From contig NZ_BATJ01000001.1 in the NCBI RefSeq assembly GCF_000467125.1, positions 248,001 to 312,000 on the forward strand: a stretch of 64,000 nucleotides of DNA. Direction: 5' to 3'. The notes beneath the pieces are model-generated. The model was not told the DNA's origin, searched no databases, and saw only the letters and a program-made list of their open reading frames with translations. Source of the DNA: Vibrio proteolyticus NBRC 13287 (GTDB lineage: Bacteria; Pseudomonadota; Gammaproteobacteria; Enterobacterales; Vibrionaceae). A program made the position numbers and the translations under genes. Below are positions 34,538 through 43,292 of this stretch, piece after piece (within the stretch, counting starts at the first letter, position 1; every line of letters begins with the position of its first letter).

Positions 34538-35152
34538 ATGCCTCAATCTGAAATCGTGGTATTAGCTAATTCTATTAAGCATGGTCAACATTGTGTCGCT
34601 GGAAAGTGTGTTAATACGGGGAGATGGATAAGACCAGTTTCAAATTTACAAGGTGGAGAGCTAAGCAATCAACAAGCTAGAATACAAAACCCACATGGCA
34701 CTTTTAGTGTTAAGCCTCTTCAAAAAGCTCGTATAGGAATTGCGCAACATGCACCTCTTCCTCATCAGCCTGAAAATTATTTGATTGATGGCACTATTTG
34801 GGTTCAAAATTATTCATTTGATGCTGGACAGTTGAATACTCTACTAGACAATCCAGTGGATCTTTGGGGGGATGGTAATAGAGTTGTGCATGCTCTAATA
34901 GCAGAAGGTTTATATCAAGTGCCTCAATCACTGTATCTAGTACAAGTAGAAAATTTAAGGCTGTATTATACAGATGATGATAAGCGGAGAGCCTCGTTCT
35001 CCTATGGAGGTATTGATTATGACCTTGCTGCTACAGATCCTCGGTTTGATGAGATTGTAAGGGATAATTTACCAACTTTAGGCATACTATGTGTTAGCTT
35101 AGGTGAACAATATCAGGGCTATTGCTACAAACTTGTAGCAACAATTTTTTGA
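34538..35152 (+). CDS. Probable dual OB-fold (DuOB-type) protein
   Basis: A 204-residue protein: VVLANSIKHGQHCVAGKCVNTGRWIRPVS at the start and GILCVSLGEQYQGYCYKLVATIF at the end. I recall this pattern from the dual-OB domain family often found beside DUF488 genes; OB folds usually bind nucleic acid or nucleotides. The motif HCVAGK resembles a binding loop. AGGAG precedes the ATG by six bases. First gene of a compact three-gene AT-rich operon; DUF488 starts 8 bases after its stop. Function unknown; family assignment is from memory. Confidence 0.65.
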   Translation: MPQSEIVVLANSIKHGQHCVAGKCVNTGRWIRPVSNLQGGELSNQQARIQNPHGTFSVKPLQKARIGIAQHAPLPHQPENYLIDGTIWVQNYSFDAGQLNTLLDNPVDLWGDGNRVVHALIAEGLYQVPQSLYLVQVENLRLYYTDDDKRRASFSYGGIDYDLAATDPRFDEIVRDNLPTLGILCVSLGEQYQGYCYKLVATIF

Positions 35153-35160
35153 GGGTTATT

Positions 35161-35601
35161 ATGCATATTTACACAATAGGATTTACCCAAAAGAAAGCAG
35201 AGATGTTTTTTGGATACTTGAAAAACTCAGAAGTGAAAACTCTTATTGATGTTCGTCTTAATAACGTATCTCAACTGGCTGGCTTTGCGAAAAGAGATGA
35301 TTTGAAGTTCTTTTTACGAGAGCTTTGTGGTGCGGAATATGTTCATATGCCTGAATTAGCTCCAACCAAAGAAATTCTTAACCCTTACAAAAAAGGTGAT
35401 ATGTCTTGGGAGCTATACGAAGACAAGTTCTTAAACTTAATGGCCAAACGTAATATTGAGCGTTTAGTTAAGCCATCATTACTCGATCAAGGTTGCTTAC
35501 TGTGTAGTGAACACGAACCACATTTATGTCATAGGCGCTTAGTGGTAGAGTATTTAAATGAGCATACTGATTTGAACCTGAAAGTTAAGCACTTGTACTA
35601 A
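35161..35601 (+). CDS. DUF488 family protein
   Basis: A 146-residue DUF488 protein with the family hallmarks: TIGFT at residues 5-9, DVR at 30-32, and a C-terminal CLLCSEHEPHLCHRRLVVEYL holding Cys115, Glu117, Cys123, His124 and Arg125. These residues look like a catalytic or metal-binding centre; the reaction is not known. The ATG at 35161 has GAGGG six bases upstream. Its TAA overlaps the next start (TAATG), so translation is coupled. Confidence 0.88.
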   Translation: MHIYTIGFTQKKAEMFFGYLKNSEVKTLIDVRLNNVSQLAGFAKRDDLKFFLRELCGAEYVHMPELAPTKEILNPYKKGDMSWELYEDKFLNLMAKRNIERLVKPSLLDQGCLLCSEHEPHLCHRRLVVEYLNEHTDLNLKVKHLY

Positions 35602-36203
35602 TGGCGAAGATATTGATTTTATACCCTCAACTTTTTAACTGCTATTCAAAATTTGCAAGAAAAGTGGGTAAGATAACATCGAGTTTGGATGATGTGGAGT
35701 TGATTTATCCCCATGATCCAAATCAGTTAATAGAGGTGTTTTGCGCAGAGAACGCTGGTATAGCAAGCTCTAATCATTTATCTAACTGGTCGTGTGATGA
35801 CATTACACATGCGATAGTTTTTGATGATGGGGAAGAGTTTGTCTCTGAAGTTGAGTTATTGAAAACAGCTCAAATACCTCTTAGATTCATACGTATTCAT
35901 ATTACAAGAGTTATTAACATAAAATCTGATACAAAGTATCAAACTGAAACGAATAGTCCTCACTATGAATACATCGGTAGAAGATCATACTGGGGAAATC
36001 CCTACTCAATGTTTGAGGATGGTGATCGTGATGAAGTGATAAGAAAATTTAAGTATGACTTCGATTATGATAAATTTTTAAATGTCGATAAATCAAAGGT
36101 TTACTCTTTAGCTGGCAAAAGATTAGGTTGTTTTTGTAAACCACAAGCCTGTCATGGTGATGTACTAGCTGATTTTTTGAACTCTTGGGATGACGGTAAA
36201 TAA
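35601..36203 (+). CDS. DUF4326 protein with extra N-terminal domain
   Basis: A 200-residue protein. The C-terminal half (about 120-195) has the DUF4326 pattern: YIGRRSYWGNPYSMF, an acidic stretch, then LAGKRLGCFCKPQACHGDVLADFL with Cys177, Cys179, Cys184, His185 and Gly186. The N-terminal 115 residues begin MAKILILYPQLFNCY and contain HAIVFDDGEEF, resembling an alpha/beta nucleotide-type fold. It starts one base inside the DUF488 stop. Function unknown; nucleotide or nucleic-acid processing is inferred. Confidence 0.8.
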   Translation: MAKILILYPQLFNCYSKFARKVGKITSSLDDVELIYPHDPNQLIEVFCAENAGIASSNHLSNWSCDDITHAIVFDDGEEFVSEVELLKTAQIPLRFIRIHITRVINIKSDTKYQTETNSPHYEYIGRRSYWGNPYSMFEDGDRDEVIRKFKYDFDYDKFLNVDKSKVYSLAGKRLGCFCKPQACHGDVLADFLNSWDDGK

Positions 36204-36522
36204 ACTCTCATATTACCCCTTTCAAAGCCGATGTAAGAATGGGGTTTCATGTTTTATTGATATTTATTATATCCTTCCTTACCTAATTTTTTTTAACATC
36301 AATTTTTGTGGTGTTATGGGTTCAGATCTCGTCGTTTGCCATACGTCCCGTAATCTTAACCACAAGGGTTAGAGTAAAGTCTCTAGCTCATTTCTGTCCA
36401 AAAACGTTCTAGGCAGTCCTTCCATCTCCATGCTAGGCGGAAGAACTCAAAAGTTTCTGCCCTTTCTGTATCCATCTGCTACGGAAGTGACGCCGTGACC
36501 TTTTGTTATGACCGCAACACCT
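36204..36522. other. Gene-poor right flank of AT-rich island
   Basis: No complete gene recognised. Composition returns toward the backbone after about 36300. A 30-codon minus-strand frame at 36383-36475 (starting MDTERAETFEFF, tryptophan- and phenylalanine-rich) could be debris of a larger gene; there is a stop two codons upstream. No terminator with a T-tract was seen after the DUF4326 gene. Confidence 0.35.
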
Positions 36523-37566
36523 CTAGACAAAACTTTTCTTACCACGCCCTCCCCTAAACACCTGCCGATAGCTTGCCGGCGAGATATCAAATTGCTGTCG
36601 GAAATGTCGTCTTAACGACGTGGCCGAAGCAAAACCCGCTTGTTCGGCAATGCGGTCTATGGCTTGATCTGTGGTTTCTAAATAGTGCTTCGCGGCAATC
36701 AGACGTTGATTGACTAACCATTGCGAGAAGCTGCTGCCCGTGGCTTGTTGGAAGCGGCGCGTGAAGTGGCGCCTGCTCATACATGCTTTTTCTGCCATAA
36801 CGTCGACCGTAAGCGGCATGGAAAGGTTTTCAATCGCCCACTCCATTATGGCGGATAACGGCTCACGCTGGTTCACAGCCGGAACGGGCACATCAATATA
36901 TTGCGCCTGACCACCTTGTCGATGTGGCGGTACCACAAGATTCCGAGCGACCGCATTGGCCGTCTGTGAACCCCAGATCTGACGTACGATGTGCAGGCAA
37001 CAGTCAATGCTGGCAGCGGTACCAGCGGAGGTAACAACGTCGCCGTTGTCGATGTAAAGCACCTTCTCATCAACCGATACTTGTTTATAACGATCACGAA
37101 AACATTGTGCCCAGCGCCAATGCGTGGTCGCTGTTCGGCCATCAAGTAATCCAGCCGCCGCGACCACAAACGCCCCCATGCACAAACCTATGATACGGGC
37201 CCCTCTGGCATGAGCTTGTTGCAGGGCGTCAAGAATACACGCTTCTGGTTGATGCGCGGGGTCGTCCCAGCTTGGCACGATGATGATGTCTTTTGAACTC
37301 ATCGCTGCTAGCCCCTCTTCGACGATCATCGAAAACCCGGCACTGGTTTTTAGCACCCCAGGCTTCGCCGCGCAGATCGTGATCTCACAAGCGGGCGTTC
37401 CATCGACATTTAAGACTTTTTCAAACACTTCGTACGGCACCGACAAATGAAAAGGAATAATGCCATCAAAAACCACGATACCAATCGTCACTTTTGAAAG
37501 GTGGCCTGATTCGGGCTTGCTCACTGCATGTATCATCTGCCTAGTATTCCTTTTGCGTCGTTTCAT
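36523..37566 (-). CDS. GlxA-type regulator (DJ-1/PfpI plus AraC)
   Basis: A 347-residue regulator: an N-terminal class I glutamine-amidotransferase-like domain (VTIGIVVFDGIIPFHLSVPYE, and the elbow GLCMGAFVVAAAGLLDGRTATTHW with its Cys) and a C-terminal AraC double helix-turn-helix (MTVDVMAEKACMSRRHFTRRFQQATGSSFSQWL in slightly variant form, then IDRIAEQAGFASATSLRRHFRQQFDISPASYR). It sits 60 bases beyond the stop of an isochorismatase-fold gene on the same strand, so it may regulate that gene. A downstream ATG at 37536 is an alternative start. Confidence 0.87.
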   Translation of the reverse strand: MKRRKRNTRQMIHAVSKPESGHLSKVTIGIVVFDGIIPFHLSVPYEVFEKVLNVDGTPACEITICAAKPGVLKTSAGFSMIVEEGLAAMSSKDIIIVPSWDDPAHQPEACILDALQQAHARGARIIGLCMGAFVVAAAGLLDGRTATTHWRWAQCFRDRYKQVSVDEKVLYIDNGDVVTSAGTAASIDCCLHIVRQIWGSQTANAVARNLVVPPHRQGGQAQYIDVPVPAVNQREPLSAIMEWAIENLSMPLTVDVMAEKACMSRRHFTRRFQQATGSSFSQWLVNQRLIAAKHYLETTDQAIDRIAEQAGFASATSLRRHFRQQFDISPASYRQVFRGGRGKKSFV

Positions 37567-37626
37567 TCAAAGATACCAGCTAATACCCATTTTGGTATCA
37601 GCTGGCGGTGTTACGCATGCAGTTCG

Positions 37627-38319
37627 TTATCGTATCACTGGCATGTCTACGATTGCTTGCGTGGTCTTAATATCAGCAAACACGTCGGCCACACCTGCGA
37701 TTGCAGCGCGTTGCAAAGTGATGTGATCAACCACGCTTCCATCCCAGTTAGCCAAATCACGAGTAGCCGTGGCGTCTTCCGCGATAATCACTTCGTAGCC
37801 CATCGGCACGGCATCACGGGCCGTTGTAGACACACACATGTGAGTCATCAGGCCGGTAATGATCAAAGTTTTAATCCCCTTCTCTTTCAACTGCTGGTCC
37901 AGGTTGGTGCCAACAAATGAGCTTGGGGTTGCTTTGTTGATGACAAAATCGGTATCCAACGGTTGCAGATCCTGATGGAACTCCGCGTTCACACTTCCTT
38001 CGGCAAACAATGGACCGTCAGCAGCCCCCACATGACGCACAAAATAGACGGGCATCTTGTTCTGATGCGCAAAACCAACCACCTGCTTGGCTTTTTTTAG
38101 TGCTTCCTTGCCATTCGGAATAGGCATACGCCCCGTGTAATATTCGTTCTGAAAGTCAATCACCAGCACCGCGGTGGAACCTGCATGGAGTTCTGTCGGC
38201 GCTTGAGCCTGAGTCATCGTCCGGATCGTGGGCGCTGACGTGGCATTCGTAGATTCCGCGGCGGCCGAGGCCGTTGCCATTGAAAGTGCCAGTGCACTGC
38301 AAACTGCTGTTTTTTTCAT
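37627..38319 (-). CDS. Exported isochorismatase-family hydrolase
   Basis: A 230-residue cysteine hydrolase with an N-terminal signal peptide (MKKTAVCSALALSMATASAAA), unusual for this mostly cytoplasmic family. The catalytic triad is visible as Asp in VLVIDFQNEYY, Lys in FVINKATPSSF and Cys in GLMTHMCVSTTARDA. The substrate is unknown; relatives cleave amides or isochorismate. AGGAGA lies six bases before the ATG at 38319. Confidence 0.87.
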   Translation of the reverse strand: MKKTAVCSALALSMATASAAAESTNATSAPTIRTMTQAQAPTELHAGSTAVLVIDFQNEYYTGRMPIPNGKEALKKAKQVVGFAHQNKMPVYFVRHVGAADGPLFAEGSVNAEFHQDLQPLDTDFVINKATPSSFVGTNLDQQLKEKGIKTLIITGLMTHMCVSTTARDAVPMGYEVIIAEDATATRDLANWDGSVVDHITLQRAAIAGVADVFADIKTTQAIVDMPVIR

Positions 38320-38601
38320 TCTCGTTCTCCTCACGTGTTTTCGTTACAGGCGCGATTGCCTGATGTGGGAGCAGTATGCGGAATGCGCGATGTTGCTGAC
38401 AGTCTGCTTTGTGACGAAAAACAGTACTTTTGGGCCAAAATGAACACACCGAACATTTCAGGCCATCCGCGGATGTTGATGTGACATTATCGTATGTTCA
38501 GTAAACATGGCTGTGCTATGGTTTATAGAGATTATCAACGCGAATCAGAGTGTTGCAGCTTAGCTGCTAAGCCTGATTGGTCCACTTTAAGAGGATTCAC
38601 T

Positions 38602-38919
38602 ATGTTAATTACCTTTCGCTGTAAGGCATATGCAAACATTACGATGTTTGGTGATGTGGGCTTGCAGATGCTAAAACTGATGGGACACAGTGAAACCGTA
38701 CCCGGCGCTATTCTGGCGAACGATGTCCCTCAGGCACTGGAGCAGCTCAAAGCCGCGGTAGAGGTAGAAAAACGTAAAGCTGCCAACGCAGAACCCGAGA
38801 ATGATTCGGATGAAGATGCCGAGCCAGCCATCAGTGTCAACCATCGGGCTTTACCTCTTATCGAACTGCTCAGCGCCGCCGTGAAAGAAAAATGCGATGT
38901 GATGTGGGAGTCAACGTAA
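38602..38919 (+). CDS. DUF1840 protein
   Basis: A 105-residue protein starting MLITFRCKAYANITMFGDVGLQMLKLMGHSETVPGA, the DUF1840 signature, with an acidic variable middle (EPENDSDEDAEP) and a helical end (RALPLIELLSAAVKEKCDVMW). No function is known. The ATG has GAGGA seven bases upstream, overruling a longer open frame. Confidence 0.88.
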   Translation: MLITFRCKAYANITMFGDVGLQMLKLMGHSETVPGAILANDVPQALEQLKAAVEVEKRKAANAEPENDSDEDAEPAISVNHRALPLIELLSAAVKEKCDVMWEST

Positions 38920-38959
38920 CAGAAACGTCTTGGAATTGAATTCGCTTTAATCTATCTAA

Positions 38960-38979
38960 GCGCCAGTTGTATCTGGCGC
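38960..38979 (+). terminator. Hairpin after DUF1840 gene
   Basis: GCGCCAG-TTGTAT-CTGGCGC, 40 bases after the stop; no T-tract, so only a possible terminator. Confidence 0.4.
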
Positions 38980-39138
38980 ATTCGGAATGACACTATTGTC
39001 TGAGTAACAGTGGTGACATCACCCTCCATATATTGAGTTCATCGAAAAGCGCGAGTCTCAATCTGCGTGACCTAGCCCCTCCACTCTCCTATCCTGTTAT
39101 CATTAGATGAATTATCTAAATCAAATCAGAGAACTACT

Positions 39139-40449
39139 GTGACGGTCGAATCCAAACCCTCAATCAAGCTTGGCATTAATGGTGTCATTTTGCTCGCGGC
39201 CATTCCGGTCAGCTTTCTGGCTGATTATCTGTTTAACCTGACACTGAGTGGACGTTTAACCAGCCATGAGTACGGCGACTATAAAGTGGCGTACGCCTAC
39301 GCGGTGCTGGCGTCAATGGTGATTTTGCTGGGTGGCGATCGTGTGGCACCGAAAATGTTATCGGCCACGTTAGATCAGGGCAACAATCGTCCGGTGTGGT
39401 CGTTTGTTCGGTTTTATCTGAAAACAGCCACACTGCTGTCCGTTGTGTTGATCATTGTCACTTACGCGGGCAGTTATCTGCACCTGTTTGTCAGCGGTTC
39501 GGACCAACACCACCCCTTAGTCTTGATGTCGTTTGTATTGCCGCTGATCGCGGCCGCGGCTCTGTTCAGCCGGGTGTTGCAATCCGGTAAGTTCTTGATC
39601 CTCTCCAACCTGCCATGGCGCGTCGCGCTGCCTCTGATGAAAACCGCCATGATCGTTATGATTTTCTGGCTATTCGGCTCACTGGCACTGTGGCAAGTCA
39701 TCACCTGTGGCGCGTTAGCCGTGTTAATTCTGGTGAGTTGGCAGTGGTTCAAACTGCGTCAACTGGCTTTGATTTCTGTGTCACTGGCGGCGGCGAAATA
39801 TCCGACCAACCACCGTGAGCTACTCAAACAATCGCTTCCCATGATGGCAGCCGTGCTGGTCACCGTGGCGCTGAATCAAATTGATCTGTTCATGCTCGAA
39901 TGGCTGGCCGAAGAGAATGAAGTCGGCCATTTTGGCGCCGCTGCGACGATCGCTCATATTCTGCCGGTGGCACAGACGACAATCGCAGGGTTGTTTCTGC
40001 CGCTGCTTGGGATTGCGGTTCATGAAGGCAGTAAACAGAGCATGGCCGTTTACCATCAAGCACAAAAACTGATTTTCTGGGTACTCGGCGGGTTATTTGT
40101 CGTGCTGCTCGCCTTGCGACATACTCTGCTCGGAATGTTTGGTGAGGAATACCTGGCAGCCAATCAGGCACTTACTCTGCTGTGTGGCGCGTATGCTATT
40201 TGGGGACTGGCGGCTTTTTCGTCCACCTGGCTGCAATACGTAAAACGTGGCAAAAACGTCGTGTGGATTGGTTTGACCGGCATAGGTCTGGACGCTGCAC
40301 TCAACCTTGTGCTGATCCCTCGATATGGCATTGATGGCGCGGCGGCGGCGACGTTACTGACTCTTTTCAGTTGCAGTATTGCGATCTGGCTCTATCAACA
40401 TCATACCTTCAAAGTAATGACTCACGATCAGGATTATCAACAAGCGTAA
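39139..40449 (+). CDS. Polysaccharide/lipid flippase (MVF/MATE superfamily)
   Basis: A 436-residue polytopic membrane protein of the oligosaccharide-flippase type, about 12-14 segments, with GRLTSHEYGDYKVAYAYAVLASMVILLGGDRVAPKML near the start and NQIDLFMLEWLAEENEVGHFGAAATIAHIL in the middle. It would flip a lipid-linked sugar across the inner membrane, yet no glycosyltransferases lie nearby. The start is GTG with a weak ribosome site. Confidence 0.83.
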   Translation: MTVESKPSIKLGINGVILLAAIPVSFLADYLFNLTLSGRLTSHEYGDYKVAYAYAVLASMVILLGGDRVAPKMLSATLDQGNNRPVWSFVRFYLKTATLLSVVLIIVTYAGSYLHLFVSGSDQHHPLVLMSFVLPLIAAAALFSRVLQSGKFLILSNLPWRVALPLMKTAMIVMIFWLFGSLALWQVITCGALAVLILVSWQWFKLRQLALISVSLAAAKYPTNHRELLKQSLPMMAAVLVTVALNQIDLFMLEWLAEENEVGHFGAAATIAHILPVAQTTIAGLFLPLLGIAVHEGSKQSMAVYHQAQKLIFWVLGGLFVVLLALRHTLLGMFGEEYLAANQALTLLCGAYAIWGLAAFSSTWLQYVKRGKNVVWIGLTGIGLDAALNLVLIPRYGIDGAAAATLLTLFSCSIAIWLYQHHTFKVMTHDQDYQQA

Positions 40450-40474
40450 AAAAGCTCCCTTGCGGGAGCTTCTT
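40448..40474. terminator. Bidirectional intrinsic terminator
   Basis: AAAAAAGCTCCC-TTGC-GGGAGCTTCTT between the flippase and the convergent mscS-like gene. Confidence 0.85.
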
Positions 40475-40477
40475 ACT

Positions 40478-41758
40478 TTATCCGTTACTCACTTGTGCCA
40501 GTGGGTTTGGCTTTGGCCGTTCCTGATGCCATTGGCGGAAGTCACTGCCCGTCGGCGCCTGCGCAACACGCAAGTTAAACTCTGGCATCACCGCGTACAG
40601 GTGGTCAAAAATGTCCGACTGAATACGCTCGTATTCAACCCACGCCGTTGTGGTGGTAAAGCAGTAGATCTCCATTGAGATACCGTCATGCGATGGCGCA
40701 AGCTGGCGAACCATCAGCGTCATATTCTTATGAATTTCCGGATGCGCACGCAGGTAGCGCTCAAGATACGCGCGGAAACTGCCCAGGTTTGTCAGACGAC
40801 GACCATTGATGGTGCTGGTGTCATCGACGTTGTGCTGTTCATTATAGAGCGTGATCTCTTCAACTTTGTTTTTGATATACGGTTCCAGAAGTTGCGCTTT
40901 CGTCAGATCGGCAACTTCCTCATCACTGAGAAAATGCACGCTGGTCGTATCAATCATCACGCTACGCTTGATGCGTCGGCCGCCGGAGTCAGTCATCCCT
41001 TTCCAGTTTTTGAACGAGTCAGAGATCAGTGCGTAAGTCGGAATCGTTGTGATGGTCTTATCCCAGTTCTGCACTTTCACTGTGGTCAGGCTGATGTCGA
41101 TCACATCACCATCCGCGCCGTATTTCGGCATCTCCAACCAATCGCCTACACTCAACATTTTGTTGGCGGACAGCTGCACACCCGCAACCAAACCAAGAAT
41201 GGGATCTTTAAACACCAACATCACGACCGCTGTCATGGCACCCAGGCCACTCAACAGAATCACCGGGGATTTGCCTATCAGGATGGAGGTAAACAGCAAT
41301 GCCGCAATCACAAAAACGATGATTTTGACGCTCTGAATGATGCCTCGGGTCGGCATATTGCGCCCAACCTGGGTGCGGTTTACCAGCACATCGACCACAT
41401 TGAGTAGCGAGAACAGCGACAACATCGCGTACAACACCACCCACAGCGCGACAATCGTCAGCAACATCTCGCGGATTGCACTCTCGTCGGATAGCCACAG
41501 ATTGGCCTGAATGCCGATCACAATCCCTTGTATCAGCAGCGCTACCCGACTGAATAAGTTGCCGCTGAACAGTTCATGTCGCCACACGGCCTGAGACTTG
41601 TCTGCACTGCGTTTCAGCCAGGCCACCACACCACGGTGCAACACCAGGTGGATGATGATAGCGATGAGCAGAATGAGTCCAAGCGCTTCACCGACTTGAA
41701 TCAACTGCGACAGTTGAATGTTGTATTGACTGAGCCAATTTTCAAAGGACTGCAACAT
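40478..41758 (-). CDS. MscS-type mechanosensitive channel (YbdG-like)
   Basis: A 426-residue membrane protein: several N-terminal helices, the pore-lining region (VILLSGLGAMTAVVMLVFKDPILGLVAGVQLSANKM), and the MscS beta domain (VGDWLEMPKYGADGDVIDISLTTVKVQNWDKTITTIPTYALISDSFKNW). A C-terminal soluble region follows. The size matches YbdG-like small-conductance channels, which help survive osmotic downshock. The ATG at 41758 follows GGAG. Confidence 0.9.
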   Translation of the reverse strand: MLQSFENWLSQYNIQLSQLIQVGEALGLILLIAIIIHLVLHRGVVAWLKRSADKSQAVWRHELFSGNLFSRVALLIQGIVIGIQANLWLSDESAIREMLLTIVALWVVLYAMLSLFSLLNVVDVLVNRTQVGRNMPTRGIIQSVKIIVFVIAALLFTSILIGKSPVILLSGLGAMTAVVMLVFKDPILGLVAGVQLSANKMLSVGDWLEMPKYGADGDVIDISLTTVKVQNWDKTITTIPTYALISDSFKNWKGMTDSGGRRIKRSVMIDTTSVHFLSDEEVADLTKAQLLEPYIKNKVEEITLYNEQHNVDDTSTINGRRLTNLGSFRAYLERYLRAHPEIHKNMTLMVRQLAPSHDGISMEIYCFTTTTAWVEYERIQSDIFDHLYAVMPEFNLRVAQAPTGSDFRQWHQERPKPNPLAQVSNG

Positions 41759-42143
41759 AAAAAACTCCGCTCCGAACTGGAGACTCTTCAAAAACCGTAC
41801 ATATGATTTTCATAACATACACATGCGGAAACAAAAGCCACACTATCTTTGACTGTATCTGACTCGTTAAGAAAGCGTGATTGAAACCCATCTGTTGCGC
41901 AGTGTCACTCACTTATCCGCGAAACTCGTACTTCGCTTCAACAGTAAGCAACCCATTGTATGTGATACCGGGGCTACGACCAATGTTTTCGTGAGCGATA
42001 ACCACAACGAATATACCTGACACCCTAGATGCGACTCAGGCAGTAATCAAGTCAGAAAAATCCTAAATGCTGTAACAGATTGCAACTGAGCAACGACCAA
42101 AACCGCCCAAACGACGGCTTTGGTTTAGAGCAATCAATCAGCC
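41759..42143. other. Intergenic region upstream of mscS-like gene
   Basis: No ORF with a ribosome site was found in these 385 bases. They must hold the mscS-type promoter. A hairpin CCAAAACCG ... CGGCTTTGG (42097-42123, one G-T pair) just past the MFS stop may terminate the ABC-F/MFS operon, but it lacks a T-tract. Confidence 0.45.
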
Positions 42144-43292
42144 TCACTGACGGGGGATTGGTTTTAGGGCAGCAATCGCAGCGGCAAACAAACCCACCGC
42201 CAACACGGCAAGCCAGACGGCTCCCAGTGAGTAAGCAAAACCCGCCAGACCGGACCAGATCGCAACGCCCAAATGCATCATACTCATGCCCAGCGCCATC
42301 AAAGTGCCGCGATGCGAATCTGACAACTGCGCAATGTGGCTTTGCAGCGCCGGCGAGCCGATTCCCCCGGCCAGAGACCAGAAAAATAGCACCGGCAAAA
42401 ACATCAGCACATCCGTTGCGGATGCACCGAACACCCAGGCGCTGCACAGCAGGCAGACCACCAGTGCAGCTCGCATCACAGCACGGCCGCTACCCAAGCG
42501 TCGAATGGCTCGCGACATCACCATATTGCCCATCACACTGACGCCACCAAGTACCGCGTACGTTAAGCCAACCAGTGCAATGTCCAGTTCAGTGGCATCA
42601 CGTAAGCGCTGTCCCACCAGATTGAAGACGCCGATCCCCCCACCAAGGCCAAGCCCCATTGCCAGAAGCGCTCCGCGGGCGCCCGGAATCCGTAGCAGTT
42701 GCGCCATGGCAGGTTGCTCCGGTTTAGCTGTCTTGTTTTTGGCGTAATGCGCACCGCCCTGGGCAGCGAGCAATGCCGACACCATCAGTGCCGCTGCACC
42801 TAACACGATAAACGCTGCGCGCCAGGACAGCCACTCTGTCAAAAAAGCTCCGATAGCCGGGCTGGTAATCATTCCCAAAGTCAGACCTGCCTGAACCAGA
42901 GTAATGTGCTTCATCGCTTTATCACCCGGTTGATCACCGGCCAATGCAAACGCGATCGGCAACATGCCGGCACTGGCTAAGCCAGTCATCACCCGCGTCA
43001 GTAAACCCACATCGAATTGGCCAACCAGACCAGTAGCGATCGAAGAAAGACCGAACAACACACAAGCTGGCAACATGATGCGCAGCCTTCCCCATTGGTC
43101 TGATAAGCGACCAAAGTACGGGGCGATAAACGCAATCGCCAAGCTGTAGGCAGTGATAAACAACGTGATCCGTTCTGCTGGCACGCCCAAATCCTGTCCG
43201 ATGGGTTGCAAAATCGGGCCAAGCAGCAGCTCATCCGCCCCCACCAAGAACGCAATCAGGAACAACAGCGCGGGTAACATTTTATTTGGCAT
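42144..43292 (-). CDS. MFS drug-type efflux transporter
   Basis: A 382-residue MFS protein with 12 predicted segments. FGRLSDQWGRLRIM between segments 2 and 3 is the MFS loop signature, as in multidrug exporters; GLTLGMITSPAIGAFLTEWLSWRAAFIV fits the segment-5 motif. It starts inside the 3' end of the ABC-F gene (11-base overlap), so the two are cotranscribed; a resistance role is inferred from that pairing and from the leader upstream. Confidence 0.86.
   Translation of the reverse strand: MPNKMLPALLFLIAFLVGADELLLGPILQPIGQDLGVPAERITLFITAYSLAIAFIAPYFGRLSDQWGRLRIMLPACVLFGLSSIATGLVGQFDVGLLTRVMTGLASAGMLPIAFALAGDQPGDKAMKHITLVQAGLTLGMITSPAIGAFLTEWLSWRAAFIVLGAAALMVSALLAAQGGAHYAKNKTAKPEQPAMAQLLRIPGARGALLAMGLGLGGGIGVFNLVGQRLRDATELDIALVGLTYAVLGGVSVMGNMVMSRAIRRLGSGRAVMRAALVVCLLCSAWVFGASATDVLMFLPVLFFWSLAGGIGSPALQSHIAQLSDSHRGTLMALGMSMMHLGVAIWSGLAGFAYSLGAVWLAVLAVGLFAAAIAALKPIPRQ

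Noticed and set aside
40688..41407. A 239-codon plus-strand frame opposite the mscS-like gene
   Set aside because: Composition (many His, Gln, Arg) is typical of a shadow frame; the minus strand has clear MscS motifs.
41821..42060. Possible small RNA in the gap before the mscS-like gene
   Set aside because: No promoter-terminator pair or stable fold could be identified by eye.
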